From: an uncultured Ruminiclostridium sp.
Lineage (GTDB): Bacteria > Bacillota > Clostridia > Oscillospirales > Ruminococcaceae
DNA: 64,000 nt
Direction: 5' to 3'
Assembly (NCBI GenBank): GCA_947624435.1
Contig: CANQKE010000006.1
Location: 1 to 64,000, forward strand
The translations under genes and the position numbers were made by a program. The stretch's first letter is position 1. Every line of letters begins with the position of its first letter. Below, in pieces: positions 19,270-27,418 of the stretch. The notes beneath the pieces are model-generated. The model saw only the letters and a program-made list of their open reading frames with translations, had not been told where the DNA came from and did no database searches.

Positions 19270-19300
19270 ATTATAAGGAAAGCCGTTTGTAAAATTTGTC

Positions 19301-19329
19301 TTGATTTATTCTGTATACCGTGGTACAAT
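19301..19329 (+). promoter_or_regulatory. Promoter of the 19.3-21.2 kb operon
   Basis: TTGATT (19301-19306) and TACAAT (19324-19329) are 17 bases apart, 32 bases before the GTG start at 19362. Confidence 0.7.
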
Positions 19330-19361
19330 AGAATTAACAACTTTAGCGGGAGGGAATAAGC

Positions 19362-19607
19362 GTGGAGCTGTGCCGAAAATGTCTTACCGAGCAGCTGAGC
19401 GAACAGGCGTATCGTACGGTGAGCGAATATATCTCGCTTATACCCTCGGAAAAAAAGACCGATGATATCACCTACCGCGAAAGACTAAAGCAATGTCAAA
19501 GCTGCGACGAGCTTATCAACGGCATGTGCAGAAAATGTGGCTGCTTTGCGGAAATACGCGCCGCATACTCTGTCCGGCATTGTCCGCACGAGCAGCGGCG
19601 GTGGTAG
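19362..19607 (+). CDS. Small Cys-rich protein (DUF6171-like)
   Basis: The 81-residue protein starts with GTG, preceded by GGGAGGG at 19348-19354. Cysteines occur as CRKC near the N-terminus, CQSC, then MCRKCGCF in the second half and a final HCPH. This pattern resembles the small DUF6171 family of clostridia, whose function is not known to me; zinc binding is likely. It is the first gene of a run followed by the PH-domain protein 19 bases later. Confidence 0.7.
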   Translation: MELCRKCLTEQLSEQAYRTVSEYISLIPSEKKTDDITYRERLKQCQSCDELINGMCRKCGCFAEIRAAYSVRHCPHEQRRW

Positions 19608-19626
19608 GTAAAGAAAGGAATTAATT

Positions 19627-20070
19627 ATGGCTAATCTGGAAAAACTCAGGCGCAATTACGGCGAGGTGCTTTGGACGGGCAAAAAGTGCATATGCGGGCT
19701 GCCGATATCCTTTACCCGTTATATCCTGACCGAGACCTCGCTTTACACCAAGGTCGGCTTGCTCAATATAAAAGAGGACGAGATAGACCTGTACAAGATA
19801 ATGGATAAGAACATGAAATTCTCTCTGGGCCAGCGTATAGTGGGAGTAGGCACGATAATCATCTCCGCCCGTGACCGCGATACGCCGGAAAAGCTGCTGC
19901 AATCCATAAGAAAGCCCCGCGAGGTAAAGAGGATACTCGACCAGGCGGTAAAGGCGCAGTACGATAAATACAGAGTGCGCGGCAGAGATATGGTCGGCGC
20001 GGTATTAGGCGGCGGCGCTGATATGGATATGGATATGGACAACGACGGTATACCGGACGATATGGAATAA
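19627..20070 (+). CDS. Bacterial PH-domain protein with Asp-rich C-terminus
   Basis: The 147-residue protein has a bacterial PH-like (bPH2/DUF304-type) domain over about residues 20-120: GKKCICGLPISFTRYILTET, YTKVGLLNIKEDEIDLY, TIIISARD, then a helix with AREVKR-type segment REVKRILDQAV. There is no membrane helix, unlike many relatives. The last 20 residues are DMDMDMDNDGIPDDME, like a thrombospondin type-3 or dockerin-like calcium loop. AAGAAAGGAA precedes the ATG. The stop overlaps the start of the GtrA gene by one base (TAATG), so the two are coupled and may work at the same membrane. Confidence 0.8.
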   Translation: MANLEKLRRNYGEVLWTGKKCICGLPISFTRYILTETSLYTKVGLLNIKEDEIDLYKIMDKNMKFSLGQRIVGVGTIIISARDRDTPEKLLQSIRKPREVKRILDQAVKAQYDKYRVRGRDMVGAVLGGGADMDMDMDNDGIPDDME

Positions 20071-20597
20071 TGCTGAAAGAATTTTTTCGTCTGGCGATAC
20101 ATCCCAAAAACTGGGGAGAATTGTACAAAAAATACCGTGAAATAATATCTTATGTGTTCTTCGGGGCGCTTACTACGCTGGTTTCCATCGTTACTTATTT
20201 TATTATAAGAACGGTGTTCCCGAACGAGGAAAGCGCGCCGTGGATACTGAAATGGACCTATCGGCTGACCTTTACCGACGGGGATTCCTCCACGGTGCTG
20301 CCGAATATCATAAGCTGGATAGTGTCGGTAACATTCGCATATATCACTAACCGTATCTGGGTATTCAAAAGCAAGGTCACCGGCGCGGACAAAATACTGA
20401 TGCAGGCGCTGTCGTTTTACGGCGCAAGGCTTTTCACGCTGTTTGTAGACCTTATTATAATGTACCTGCTGGTAAATCTTCCCGCGATAGATAACGGCAT
20501 ATATGAGCTGTGCGTAAAGGTATTTTCAAATATCGTAGTATTGGTGCTGAACTACGTGTTCAGCAAGCTGTTCGTTTTCAAAAAGAAAGACAGTTGA
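20070..20597 (+). CDS. GtrA-family membrane protein
   Basis: The 175-residue protein has four predicted membrane helices: about 26-46, 88-108, 118-140 and 148-168. Family segments are YVFFGALTTLVSIVTYFI near the N-terminus and ITNRIWVFKSK and FSKLFVFKKK at helix ends. GtrA proteins are thought to help move lipid-linked sugars across the membrane or act in cell-wall glycosylation. A soluble loop of about 20 residues between helices 1 and 2 is longer than usual. It overlaps the PH-domain gene by one base. Confidence 0.9.
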   Translation: MLKEFFRLAIHPKNWGELYKKYREIISYVFFGALTTLVSIVTYFIIRTVFPNEESAPWILKWTYRLTFTDGDSSTVLPNIISWIVSVTFAYITNRIWVFKSKVTGADKILMQALSFYGARLFTLFVDLIIMYLLVNLPAIDNGIYELCVKVFSNIVVLVLNYVFSKLFVFKKKDS

Positions 20598-20614
20598 GTT
20601 AAGGGGGCGTGGAT

Positions 20615-21226
20615 ATGCCGGACAATTCCGATAATATAGAGGAAAAGCTGGAAAAGCTGAGACAGGAGTCCTTGCAGGATCCTAAAAAGCCGAAAAATCC
20701 TCTTATCTATATCGCGATAGCTGTCTGCGCGGTGGTAGTACTTGCGGGGATATCGCTGGCGGTAGTCCTTACAATGCAGAGCGGTCAGACAGACGACGGC
20801 GGTCAAAGCACACTTGCGTCTTATGATGAGGATATAGCGCTGTTATACGAGGACATTACCGTTTATTATCTGGAAAACGGCGAGGAAAAGTCCGAGATAA
20901 AGCACCTGCCTTCCACCCCGCAGGATATTTTCAATGCCTGGGCGGAGCTTAACAATATAGACGAAAAGGCAGGGGAAAAGGTGGAGCTGCTTTCCGCCTC
21001 CGTCAGCGATAACGGCTGGGAGGAAACGACCGACAGCACGGCGGTTTACCACACCGGCACGGAGTTTACGCTGACTCTCATGGTGTCAGACAGCATGTTA
21101 AAATGTGATGACAGCGACGCATTGGCAGAAACCTTGAAAAAGACCATGTCTACAAGCGGCGGTATCACCTATAATAAGGTGAGTCTGCTGTTTGGCGGAA
21201 CGGTAAAACAACCGAATTTGAAATAA
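20615..21226 (+). CDS. Single-pass membrane protein with extracellular domain, unknown
   Basis: The 203-residue protein has a charged cytoplasmic N-terminus (about 1-29), one membrane helix (about 30-52) and an outside domain of about 150 residues. That domain contains ITVYYLENGE, LPSTPQDIFNAWAELN and a repeated-strand pattern loosely like GerMN domains of sporulation proteins, a weak resemblance. AAGGGGG at 20601-20607 is seven bases before the ATG at 20615 and only one base from an alternative GTG at 20609. Last gene before the terminator. Confidence 0.72.
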   Translation: MPDNSDNIEEKLEKLRQESLQDPKKPKNPLIYIAIAVCAVVVLAGISLAVVLTMQSGQTDDGGQSTLASYDEDIALLYEDITVYYLENGEEKSEIKHLPSTPQDIFNAWAELNNIDEKAGEKVELLSASVSDNGWEETTDSTAVYHTGTEFTLTLMVSDSMLKCDDSDALAETLKKTMSTSGGITYNKVSLLFGGTVKQPNLK

Positions 21227-21230
21227 TAAA

Positions 21231-21270
21231 AAACGACTTCCGATGTGATTTATCGGAAGTCGTTTTTTGT
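21231..21270. terminator. Bidirectional terminator
   Basis: A perfect 14-bp stem (21231-21244 with 21252-21265) with T run on one side and A run on the other, between convergent genes. Confidence 0.9.
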
Positions 21271-21316
21271 TTATTAAGGTAGCGGTTTTATCGGCAAGCT
21301 GTTTATTAAAGTCGAA

Positions 21317-22006
21317 TTATTCGGGTCTGCTTATCGCTGCTATATCGTTCATGCTGTCTATTTTCATAAGATAATCGACCTTTTTGGTTTCGCCGTTTTG
21401 CTCCGAAACGCCTATCTGCTCCATAGAGGTGCAGTAGCCCGCGCTGTCCAGCGTATAGATAACGGTAAATTCTTTCAGCGTGCTGTCAGCGCCGAGCTGA
21501 GCGGAAAGCATGTCGCTGAGTTCCTCCGGGCGGTAGACGTGCGTTATCACGGTATCGCTGCCGTTTTGCGTTACGCTGCCGCTTTCTATGCTTTCCGGCT
21601 TAATGAATATCATACCGGCGTCGGTCATAGAAAACCGCGCTATTCGATTATAGGTGCGGTAATTCGGTTCGCCCTCTTTTATTGTTATCCATTCGCCGTT
21701 TTCGTCGGTGTAGCTGTAATCGTAGCCGTCGTGAAATTCCCTGTATACCGTCTTGCCGTCGGTGCCGTAATAGCTGTATTGCAGCCTGTCCACATCGTTA
21801 TATAAAAACGTCAGCTCCTGGGTGACTAGATCGTTTTCCACGTCGGTTATCGTAAGATGCGCCGCATAAAGCCCGGTGTAAAGCTCTCTGGCTTTCATTA
21901 TTCGGTCGTACCCGTCTATATTTGAATAATCAGCCGAGCAGCCGCACAAAAACACCGCCGCCGAAAATACAATCGCCGTTAGCTTTTTGATCATTTTTAT
22001 TATCAT
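21317..22006 (-). CDS. Lipoprotein, unknown function
   Basis: The 229-residue protein has a lipoprotein signal peptide with lipobox FLCGC, followed by an extracellular domain like the LolA/outer-membrane-lipoprotein-sorting fold in layout: AAHLTITDVENDLVTQELTFLYNDVDRLQYSYYGTDG and strands with paired Tyr. Fold assignment is tentative. I start it at the ATG at 22004-22006; a second ATG four codons later is possible. A longer frame upstream reads into the structured repeat (22000-22118) and is rejected as coding. The ribosome site GGAG at 22024-22027 is 17 bases from the ATG with a small stem between. Confidence 0.75.
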   Translation of the reverse strand: MIIKMIKKLTAIVFSAAVFLCGCSADYSNIDGYDRIMKARELYTGLYAAHLTITDVENDLVTQELTFLYNDVDRLQYSYYGTDGKTVYREFHDGYDYSYTDENGEWITIKEGEPNYRTYNRIARFSMTDAGMIFIKPESIESGSVTQNGSDTVITHVYRPEELSDMLSAQLGADSTLKEFTVIYTLDSAGYCTSMEQIGVSEQNGETKKVDYLMKIDSMNDIAAISRPE

Positions 22007-22118
22007 GCTTGCAAAGAAGCTTTCTCCTTTCAGGTTTTGTAGGTTTTGCGAAGCAAAATTGCTGACCGTACTCAGCAAAGTGCAAAACTCACAGTCTGAA
22101 AAATTTATTTTTCAGACT
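22000..22118 (-). repeat. Structured intergenic repeat, copy 1
   Basis: Minus-strand copy of the three-member element. It has the AGTCTGAAAAA / TTTTTCAGACT hairpin, P1 (22080-22088 with 22034-22042, six to seven pairs), P2 (TTGCTGA with TCAGCAA, seven pairs), P3 (TTTTGC-TTC-GCAAAA) and a GAAAGGAGA segment. It forms the leader of the lipoprotein gene downstream of ptsH. Confidence 0.8.
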
Positions 22119-22127
22119 AAAATACTT

Positions 22128-22153
22128 AAAGCCGCCGGCAGAGCGGCGGCTTT
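22128..22153 (-). terminator. Terminator-like hairpin after HPr
   Basis: A nine-bp stem (22128-22136 with 22145-22153). The T run after it on the minus strand is interrupted, so termination may be partial and the lipoprotein gene could receive read-through. Confidence 0.6.
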
Positions 22154-22177
22154 AGCTTAATCTACACTCAAATTTGA

Positions 22178-22441
22178 TTATTCGGTAAATCCGCTTTCTA
22201 CCAGCTTTACCAAACCGTCAACAGCCAACTGCTCGTCGGTGCCGTCTGCGATAATACGGATAGGAGTACCGCCTACGATGCCGAGAGAAAGAATACCCAA
22301 AAGGCTCTTTGCGTTGACTCTGCGTTCCTCTTTTTCAACCCAGATCGATGATTTGTATTCGTTGGCTTTCTGGATGAAGAAAGTTGCAGGTCTTGCGTGT
22401 AAACCGACTTGGTTCTTAACGCTCACTTCTTTGACAAACAT
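22178..22441 (-). CDS. ptsH: Phosphocarrier protein HPr
   Basis: The 87-residue protein carries both HPr regulatory sites: the catalytic His15 in GLHARPA and Ser46 in KSLLGILSLG. His15 is phosphorylated by enzyme I in sugar PTS transport and Ser46 by HPr kinase for CcpA-type catabolite control in Gram-positives. Presence of His15 argues against Crh. GGAGG precedes the ATG, and the promoter is at 22511-22539. Enzyme I is not adjacent. Confidence 0.95.
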   Translation of the reverse strand: MFVKEVSVKNQVGLHARPATFFIQKANEYKSSIWVEKEERRVNAKSLLGILSLGIVGGTPIRIIADGTDEQLAVDGLVKLVESGFTE

Positions 22442-22510
22442 GAATAACTACCTCCATCGTTTTACTGTTTTCTTTCCTTTGTCGGGCTGTATGTCTGCCC
22501 TGCACTTATT

Positions 22511-22539
22511 AGTATAGCCATAAAGTATCTGTTCGTCAA
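22511..22539 (-). promoter_or_regulatory. ptsH promoter
   Basis: On the minus strand TTGACG (22534-22539) and TATACT (22511-22516) are 17 bases apart. The rest of 22442-22691 shows no other clear feature. Confidence 0.8.
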
Positions 22540-22691
22540 CAGGGATTTTCGCTTTTGTCAATTTTTCTGCAATTATTCTTCACATTCGCTCAATAGCGAT
22601 TGCCGTTTATTCATTTTTTTGTAAGAAATGCACAAAAAAACCTTATGGTGAATATTGAACATATACAGAAGTTTTCCACCGATATATATAC

Positions 22692-23735
22692 TTAAGTGTC
22701 AGTATTGTCCTCGGTCACAACGAAAATTTCGCTCTCCTGTATTATTTTACCCGGAAAATCGGTGTATATTATATTAAAATTCAGGTTATGCGCCGAAAGG
22801 ATATCGCACAGCGGGAGAAAACTCTCTATCACTTCCTGAGCGTCCGCCTTTAAGAATATACGCTGTTTTCCCGTTCTAAGCGGCAGGATATTATGGAGAT
22901 ATTCGGCATTTTTCACAAATATTTTCTTTTCCTTTGAAGAAAGCAGCTTATTTCTGGATAACATTGTAAGCGCTTCAAAAATATCCTCCGGCAATTCCGT
23001 CTCCGCGGCTTTTATCGTAAGATATTTTGCATACGGTGAGCCGTCGTTCCTCCTTGCGGCGAGCAGCTCCGGGCGCTTTTTGAGCGTGACGGCGGTCTCC
23101 ATGTTTTTCTGCCACTCCTCTACAAGCTTATGGTCGCCGGAAAGCAGCACCTGCGGCACCGAACGCCCCCTCCATACCTCCGGACGGGTGTATTGAGGAT
23201 ACTCCAGCAGCCGCTGATAATGACTTTCCAGCGAGTACGCGTCGGAATTAGGAAGTACCCCCGGCTGCAATCTTGCGACCGCGTCGGTAAGTATCAACGC
23301 CGGAAGCTCTCCGCCGGTCACCACATAATCCCCGACAGAGATCTCCTCCGCGTCAAGCTCCTCTATCACGCGGCAGTCCACGCCCTCATAATGTCCGCAT
23401 AGGATTATAAAGCCGTCAAGATTAGCGAGCTCCTTAACTTTCTGCTGAGTGAGCGGCCTGCCCTGCGGTGACATGTATATTACACGGCGGTCGGAGCCTG
23501 CCTGCGCCTTTATAGCGCTTATACAGTCGTATATCGGCTGCGCCTGCATCACCATGCCGGTGCCGCCGCCGTAAGGCTTGTCATCAACGCGGTTATGCTT
23601 GTTATCGGCATAGTCGCGTATATCGTGACAGAACAGCTCTATATATCCGCCGCGGCGCGCACGCCCGATTATGCTTTCGGATAAGACTGCCTCGCACATC
23701 TGCGGGAATAATGTTGCGATATCTATTCGTATCAT
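22692..23735 (-). CDS. trmD: tRNA (guanine37-N1)-methyltransferase with C-terminal extension
   Basis: TrmD methylates G37 of tRNAs using SAM and prevents frameshifting. The first 235 residues are a complete TrmD: IDIATLFPQMCEAVLSESI, the SAM-knot segments ILCGHYEGVDCRVIEE and EISVGDYVVTGGE, and VLLSGDHKLVEEW. The usual protein stops there at about 240 residues, but this one runs to 347. The extra 110 residues (RNDGSPYAKYL, RTGKQRIFLKADAQEV, FNIIYTDFPGK) are unlike anything I recognise. The start overlaps the rimM stop by four bases (ATGA), a standard gene pair. The extra domain could be an added regulatory or RNA-binding part. Confidence 0.94.
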   Translation of the reverse strand: MIRIDIATLFPQMCEAVLSESIIGRARRGGYIELFCHDIRDYADNKHNRVDDKPYGGGTGMVMQAQPIYDCISAIKAQAGSDRRVIYMSPQGRPLTQQKVKELANLDGFIILCGHYEGVDCRVIEELDAEEISVGDYVVTGGELPALILTDAVARLQPGVLPNSDAYSLESHYQRLLEYPQYTRPEVWRGRSVPQVLLSGDHKLVEEWQKNMETAVTLKKRPELLAARRNDGSPYAKYLTIKAAETELPEDIFEALTMLSRNKLLSSKEKKIFVKNAEYLHNILPLRTGKQRIFLKADAQEVIESFLPLCDILSAHNLNFNIIYTDFPGKIIQESEIFVVTEDNTDT

Positions 23736-24253
23736 TCGGTATCTCCGTCGTCGAACAAGCCTTTCAGCGGGCGGATAGTTATTACCCCGCCGTCTATATC
23801 CCTGCTGATGAGCACCTCCGGTATCGCCGGGAACATAAGCTGTTTACCCTCCGAGGTTTTTATGGAATATACGTCGGCGGCGCCGTTTTGGTAGATATCG
23901 TCCACCACGCCATAGACCTTATCGCTGTCGGCATCCCTTACCTCAAGCCCTATAAGGTCCTGCAAAAAATACACGCCCTTTTCCAGCTTGACGTCGTCGC
24001 GGTTTATATACAGCAGCTTTCCGACCAGCGGAGTTACCTCCTCGCGGGAATTTACCCCCTCCAGCTTTAATACCGCAAGATTTCCGTGCGGACGGGAGCT
24101 TATCAGCTTTATCTCCTTTTTCTCGCTGCCGAGGAACAGGCGGCCGAGCTTACGGAAAAATTCCGCGTCGTCGCAGTAATACTGAACTCTGACCTCGCCT
24201 TTCAGCCCCTGCGCCGCTACTATTTTCGCTGTTTCAAGATATTGTTTTTTCAT
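23732..24253 (-). CDS. rimM: 16S rRNA maturation factor RimM
   Basis: The 173-residue protein has the RimM N-terminal barrel (LETAKIVAAQGLKGEVRVQ, then KLEGVNSREEVTPLVGKLLYI) and C-terminal PRC-barrel (GVYFLQDLIGLEVRD, VYGVVDDIYQNGAADVYSI). RimM binds S19 and helps 30S head assembly. It overlaps trmD by four bases and follows the phosphatase gene after one base, forming a gph-rimM-trmD run. Confidence 0.95.
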   Translation of the reverse strand: MKKQYLETAKIVAAQGLKGEVRVQYYCDDAEFFRKLGRLFLGSEKKEIKLISSRPHGNLAVLKLEGVNSREEVTPLVGKLLYINRDDVKLEKGVYFLQDLIGLEVRDADSDKVYGVVDDIYQNGAADVYSIKTSEGKQLMFPAIPEVLISRDIDGGVITIRPLKGLFDDGDTE

Positions 24254-24254
24254 A

Positions 24255-24917
24255 CTATCCCCGCTTTTTCAGTATGCTGAATATTTCGTCCGGCCGGCTT
24301 ATTATGTACTTTGCGCCGTTTTCCTCCAGTTCCTCCCGCTTGCGAAAGCCCCACAGCACTCCGCAGGGGGTAAATCCGGCGTTTATTGCCGTTTGCATAT
24401 CGGTTTTGGTATCGCCGAGATAAAGCACCTCGGCGGGGGATACCTTAAGCCGCTCGGCCACCTGCAAAGCGCCGTCGGGAGCGGGCTTTGCCTGTATTGT
24501 TTCGTCCAGTCCTCTTATGCACTCAAAGCGCCCTTTGCCGAAATAATGCTCCACTACCTTGACCGCTATCTCGTGAGCCTTGTTGGTTATCACGCCGAAT
24601 GGCAGCCCCATTTCGTGAAGCTTTTCCAGCGTTTCGGGTATTCCGTCATACGGGGCGGTCTTGTCCTCACTGTGCGCGTCGTATCGCTCGATGAACATTT
24701 TCAGCGCCACAGCGTGAAGCGCCTGCTTGTCGGCGGGCAAACAGCGCTGTATAAGCTTTGGTATGCCGTTTCCCACAAAATATTTATAGCTTTCTATATC
24801 GTGAGTGGGAAGACCCAATTCCTCCAGCACATTATTCGCGCTGTCCGCAAGGTCGTCTATCGTATTCAGTAAAGTGCCGTCCAGATCAAAAATGACGGCT
24901 GAAAAAATTCTCTCCAT
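24255..24917 (-). CDS. HAD-superfamily phosphatase, phosphoglycolate phosphatase type
   Basis: The 220-residue protein has the HAD motifs: FDLDGTLLNT near the N-terminus, threonine motif GVITNKA (about 117), lysine in QAKPAPDG (about 150) and YLGDTKTDMQTA (about 172). The cap between motifs 1 and 2 is the helical C1 type seen in Gph and pyrophosphatase PpaX. Substrate cannot be fixed; phosphoglycolate and pyrophosphate are candidates. It is the first gene of the rimM-trmD run. Confidence 0.87.
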   Translation of the reverse strand: MERIFSAVIFDLDGTLLNTIDDLADSANNVLEELGLPTHDIESYKYFVGNGIPKLIQRCLPADKQALHAVALKMFIERYDAHSEDKTAPYDGIPETLEKLHEMGLPFGVITNKAHEIAVKVVEHYFGKGRFECIRGLDETIQAKPAPDGALQVAERLKVSPAEVLYLGDTKTDMQTAINAGFTPCGVLWGFRKREELEENGAKYIISRPDEIFSILKKRG

Positions 24918-24950
24918 ATCTTCTCTTTTCTCTGTTTTTCTTTTGAAAAT

Positions 24951-24978
24951 TTTTGACGGGGAATGTTCCCCGTCAAAA
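24951..24978 (-). terminator. Terminator of the GH74-type gene
   Basis: A 13-bp stem (24951-24963 with 24966-24978) with a very tight loop, followed on the minus strand by TTTT. It separates this gene from the phosphatase. Confidence 0.82.
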
Positions 24979-24991
24979 CGGAATTATTATT

Positions 24992-27241
24992 TTATTCTGC
25001 AAGATCGGCGTATACAAGTCCCATGCCGACCGTACTCATATAGCATCTGCCGTATACGTTGAAATCGCCGTACACGAAATTGCCGTTGCCGGGGCCGCCG
25101 TACTGGTGCTGAGCGTCGTTTATTCTTTCCCAGGTCTTGCCCTCGTCCTCCGACCAGTAAAGTCCCAGCTCGTCGTCAGCTTTAGGCTTGCCCCAGATAA
25201 ATATCGTTGCAGGGTCGCCGTCGTTTTTGCCTCTGCCGAGACCTACGACAAGGCACGCCGCGACGTTTTCAACTCTGGTAAAGGTCTTGCCGTGATCCTC
25301 GGAGACCTGAAGTCCCATCGCCGCAAAGTATACCTTGCCCTCCTTGCCGGGCTCTACTATCGGTTTTGCAAGGGTGAATATGCTGAGGCTGTTATTCATG
25401 GTAAAGGTCTTGCCGCCGTCCTCACTGTAATAGAACATGCCGGAGCTCGACGCATATACATAATCGGGATTGACGGGGTCGCACGCCACCTTTTTAACGG
25501 AGAATGCGCCTTCGCTGGTGTTCCAGGTCTTGCCGCGGTCGGAGGTGTAATACAGCCCTACGCCGTTGTCCGGAGCCCAGTATATCACCGAGCCGTCCGG
25601 AGATAACGCCACGCTGCCGCCGTGGGAGACCTTGCTGTCCTCTACCGGCGAGGTCTTGATATTTACCCAGGTCTTGCCCGCGTCCTCGGTATACCACAGA
25701 CCGGGAGTGCTTTCGTCACCGCCGCATTTTACCCAGACGTCGGGCGCTTGCGCCGCCGCCGCTATGCCTTGCATAGAGCCTGCTACGGAATTGTGTACCG
25801 TGCCGTATTCCGCCGCGTCGTCCTGTGCAAAGCCGTCATAGTCGCCGATAGCGGTTATCAGCTTGCCGCCGGGTATGCTTACCATCTCAAGCGGCACGGT
25901 CTCCTCTATGCCCTTGGAATTGAAGTAAAACTCTGGATGTTCGTCCCAGATATTATCGCAGGCGAAAATTCCGTTGCCGGAAACGGTCATTATCTTATCG
26001 GTGTTGTTAGGGTCTATGCACAGACAGCTGCTCCAATGCATGGAGGCGGTATTTATCCACTCTATGCCGCCGTCCGACATGGTCATAACGTCGTTGAGCA
26101 GCGTCCAGGTCTTGCCGCCGTCGGTGGTGGTATAAAATTCATCGCCGTAAGCGCCGTTGGGCTGGAGCATATAGAGGTTTTCGGTGCAGGCCACCATTTT
26201 ATTCGGGTCGTTCGGGTCGGATACCACGTCGCCGTACGCCTGCTTTTTAGGTGAAATGTCGGTCATTTCTCCGGTTTCGGGGTCGTAAAGCGATATCCTG
26301 CCGGAGGCACGGTTGTTGTTCCACGGCCCTTCGGTATCCGCGTAAGCGAACAGTATCTTGCCGTCGGAGCGCATTCTCATTCTCTGTATCATCAGCCCCT
26401 GCGGAGCGCTCTCCACCGCCGTCCAGCTTTCGCCTGCGTCCTTTGAGCAGTACAGCCCCGGCTCTCCGGTGCGGGAAATAGCCGCGTATACGGTAGTGCA
26501 GCTGCCGTCGTCGCCGGAATTAGGGTCTATCAATATGCTGCATATACCGTTGCCGTTAGAGGTGGTAGTTTTCGTACCCATATCGATCGCGGTAAAGGTC
26601 TTGCCGCCGTCGGTGGATTTTATCATACCGCCGGTCCTGCCGCCGATATAGATTATATCGCTGTTTTTGGGGTCTACCGCTATCCTTTCGCCGTTGCCGC
26701 GGCCCATTCCGTTGCCGTGTGCCTTTATCTTGTCAGTCAACTCGACTACTTCAAAGGTATCGCCGTAATCGTCGGATATAAGCAGACAGGTCTTGCCGTT
26801 ACTGAAATAATCGGTGCCCGCCAGCAGATAGAGCTTATTCGGCTCGTTCTCGGCGAACGCAAGTCCGTCTATGCCGAGCAGGCCGCGATCGTCCTCGCTG
26901 ACCCATGCGCTCAATGTTTTCCATCTTTCGCTTTCCTTGTCGTAGCGGTAAGCGCCGCCGACGTCGGTGCGGGCGTAGTACAGCCCCTCTTCCTTAGTGG
27001 CGAAAACGCCGCTGACAAATCCGCCGCCGCCCATCGCTACCTGTCCGAACGTCCAGTTCGACTGAGGAGTAGAGCCGGAGGAGTTGCTTTCGGTGCTGCT
27101 TTCATCTAAGGTTTGAGAAGTTTCCGATGTTCCGGTATCGGATTGCCCGCCTGCCGAAGAGGTAGTTTCGGTCTGGGCGCAGCCGCTTGCCAATGCGATA
27201 GACGCGGCTAAAAATATAGGGATTATCTTTTTAAGCTTCAT
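24992..27241 (-). CDS. Secreted GH74-type xyloglucanase-like lipoprotein
   Basis: The 749-residue protein has a lipoprotein signal peptide with lipobox LASGC, a Ser/Thr/Glu linker (to about 60) and two seven-bladed-propeller halves rich in BNR/Asp-box units (SxDxGxTW: STDGGKTFTA, SKDAGESWTA, TEDAGKTWVN, SEDHGKTFTR, SEDEGKTWER). This is the GH74 layout. The first catalytic aspartate region is YARTDVGGAYRYD near residue 85, and the second candidate is AIGDYDGFAQDD near residue 460. GH74 enzymes cleave xyloglucan. With the GH26 gene it shows hemicellulose use. Start at 27241 is supported by AAAGGAAG; an earlier GTG-type start is not. Confidence 0.88.
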   Translation of the reverse strand: MKLKKIIPIFLAASIALASGCAQTETTSSAGGQSDTGTSETSQTLDESSTESNSSGSTPQSNWTFGQVAMGGGGFVSGVFATKEEGLYYARTDVGGAYRYDKESERWKTLSAWVSEDDRGLLGIDGLAFAENEPNKLYLLAGTDYFSNGKTCLLISDDYGDTFEVVELTDKIKAHGNGMGRGNGERIAVDPKNSDIIYIGGRTGGMIKSTDGGKTFTAIDMGTKTTTSNGNGICSILIDPNSGDDGSCTTVYAAISRTGEPGLYCSKDAGESWTAVESAPQGLMIQRMRMRSDGKILFAYADTEGPWNNNRASGRISLYDPETGEMTDISPKKQAYGDVVSDPNDPNKMVACTENLYMLQPNGAYGDEFYTTTDGGKTWTLLNDVMTMSDGGIEWINTASMHWSSCLCIDPNNTDKIMTVSGNGIFACDNIWDEHPEFYFNSKGIEETVPLEMVSIPGGKLITAIGDYDGFAQDDAAEYGTVHNSVAGSMQGIAAAAQAPDVWVKCGGDESTPGLWYTEDAGKTWVNIKTSPVEDSKVSHGGSVALSPDGSVIYWAPDNGVGLYYTSDRGKTWNTSEGAFSVKKVACDPVNPDYVYASSSGMFYYSEDGGKTFTMNNSLSIFTLAKPIVEPGKEGKVYFAAMGLQVSEDHGKTFTRVENVAACLVVGLGRGKNDGDPATIFIWGKPKADDELGLYWSEDEGKTWERINDAQHQYGGPGNGNFVYGDFNVYGRCYMSTVGMGLVYADLAE

Positions 27242-27283
27242 TTGTTGCTTCCTTTCGGATAAATTGCCATAGTTTACAATAGT

Positions 27284-27312
27284 ATTATGCACCATTTCAG
27301 GAAACTTTTCAA
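27284..27312 (-). promoter_or_regulatory. Promoter of the GH74-type gene
   Basis: On the minus strand TTGAAA (27307-27312) and CATAAT (27284-27289) are 17 bases apart. Confidence 0.65.
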
Positions 27313-27377
27313 TAGGATTTTCTGCTTTTTATATATAATATACAATTTGAAAAAAGCCGAATTATACAATTTGCCCA

Positions 27378-27418
27378 GACATGCGGGAGTCGAACCCGAG
27401 CCGCCTCACGACGATGCC
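27378..27418 (-). repeat. tRNA-like 41-nt element, copy B
   Basis: The minus strand repeats the 16671-16711 element with two differences: one in the T loop (C for T) and one in the acceptor 3' strand (ATGTC for ATGCC, still pairing as G-U). GCCCA/TGGGC pairs outside it (27373-27377 with 27421-27425) lengthen the acceptor stem. Confidence 0.6.
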
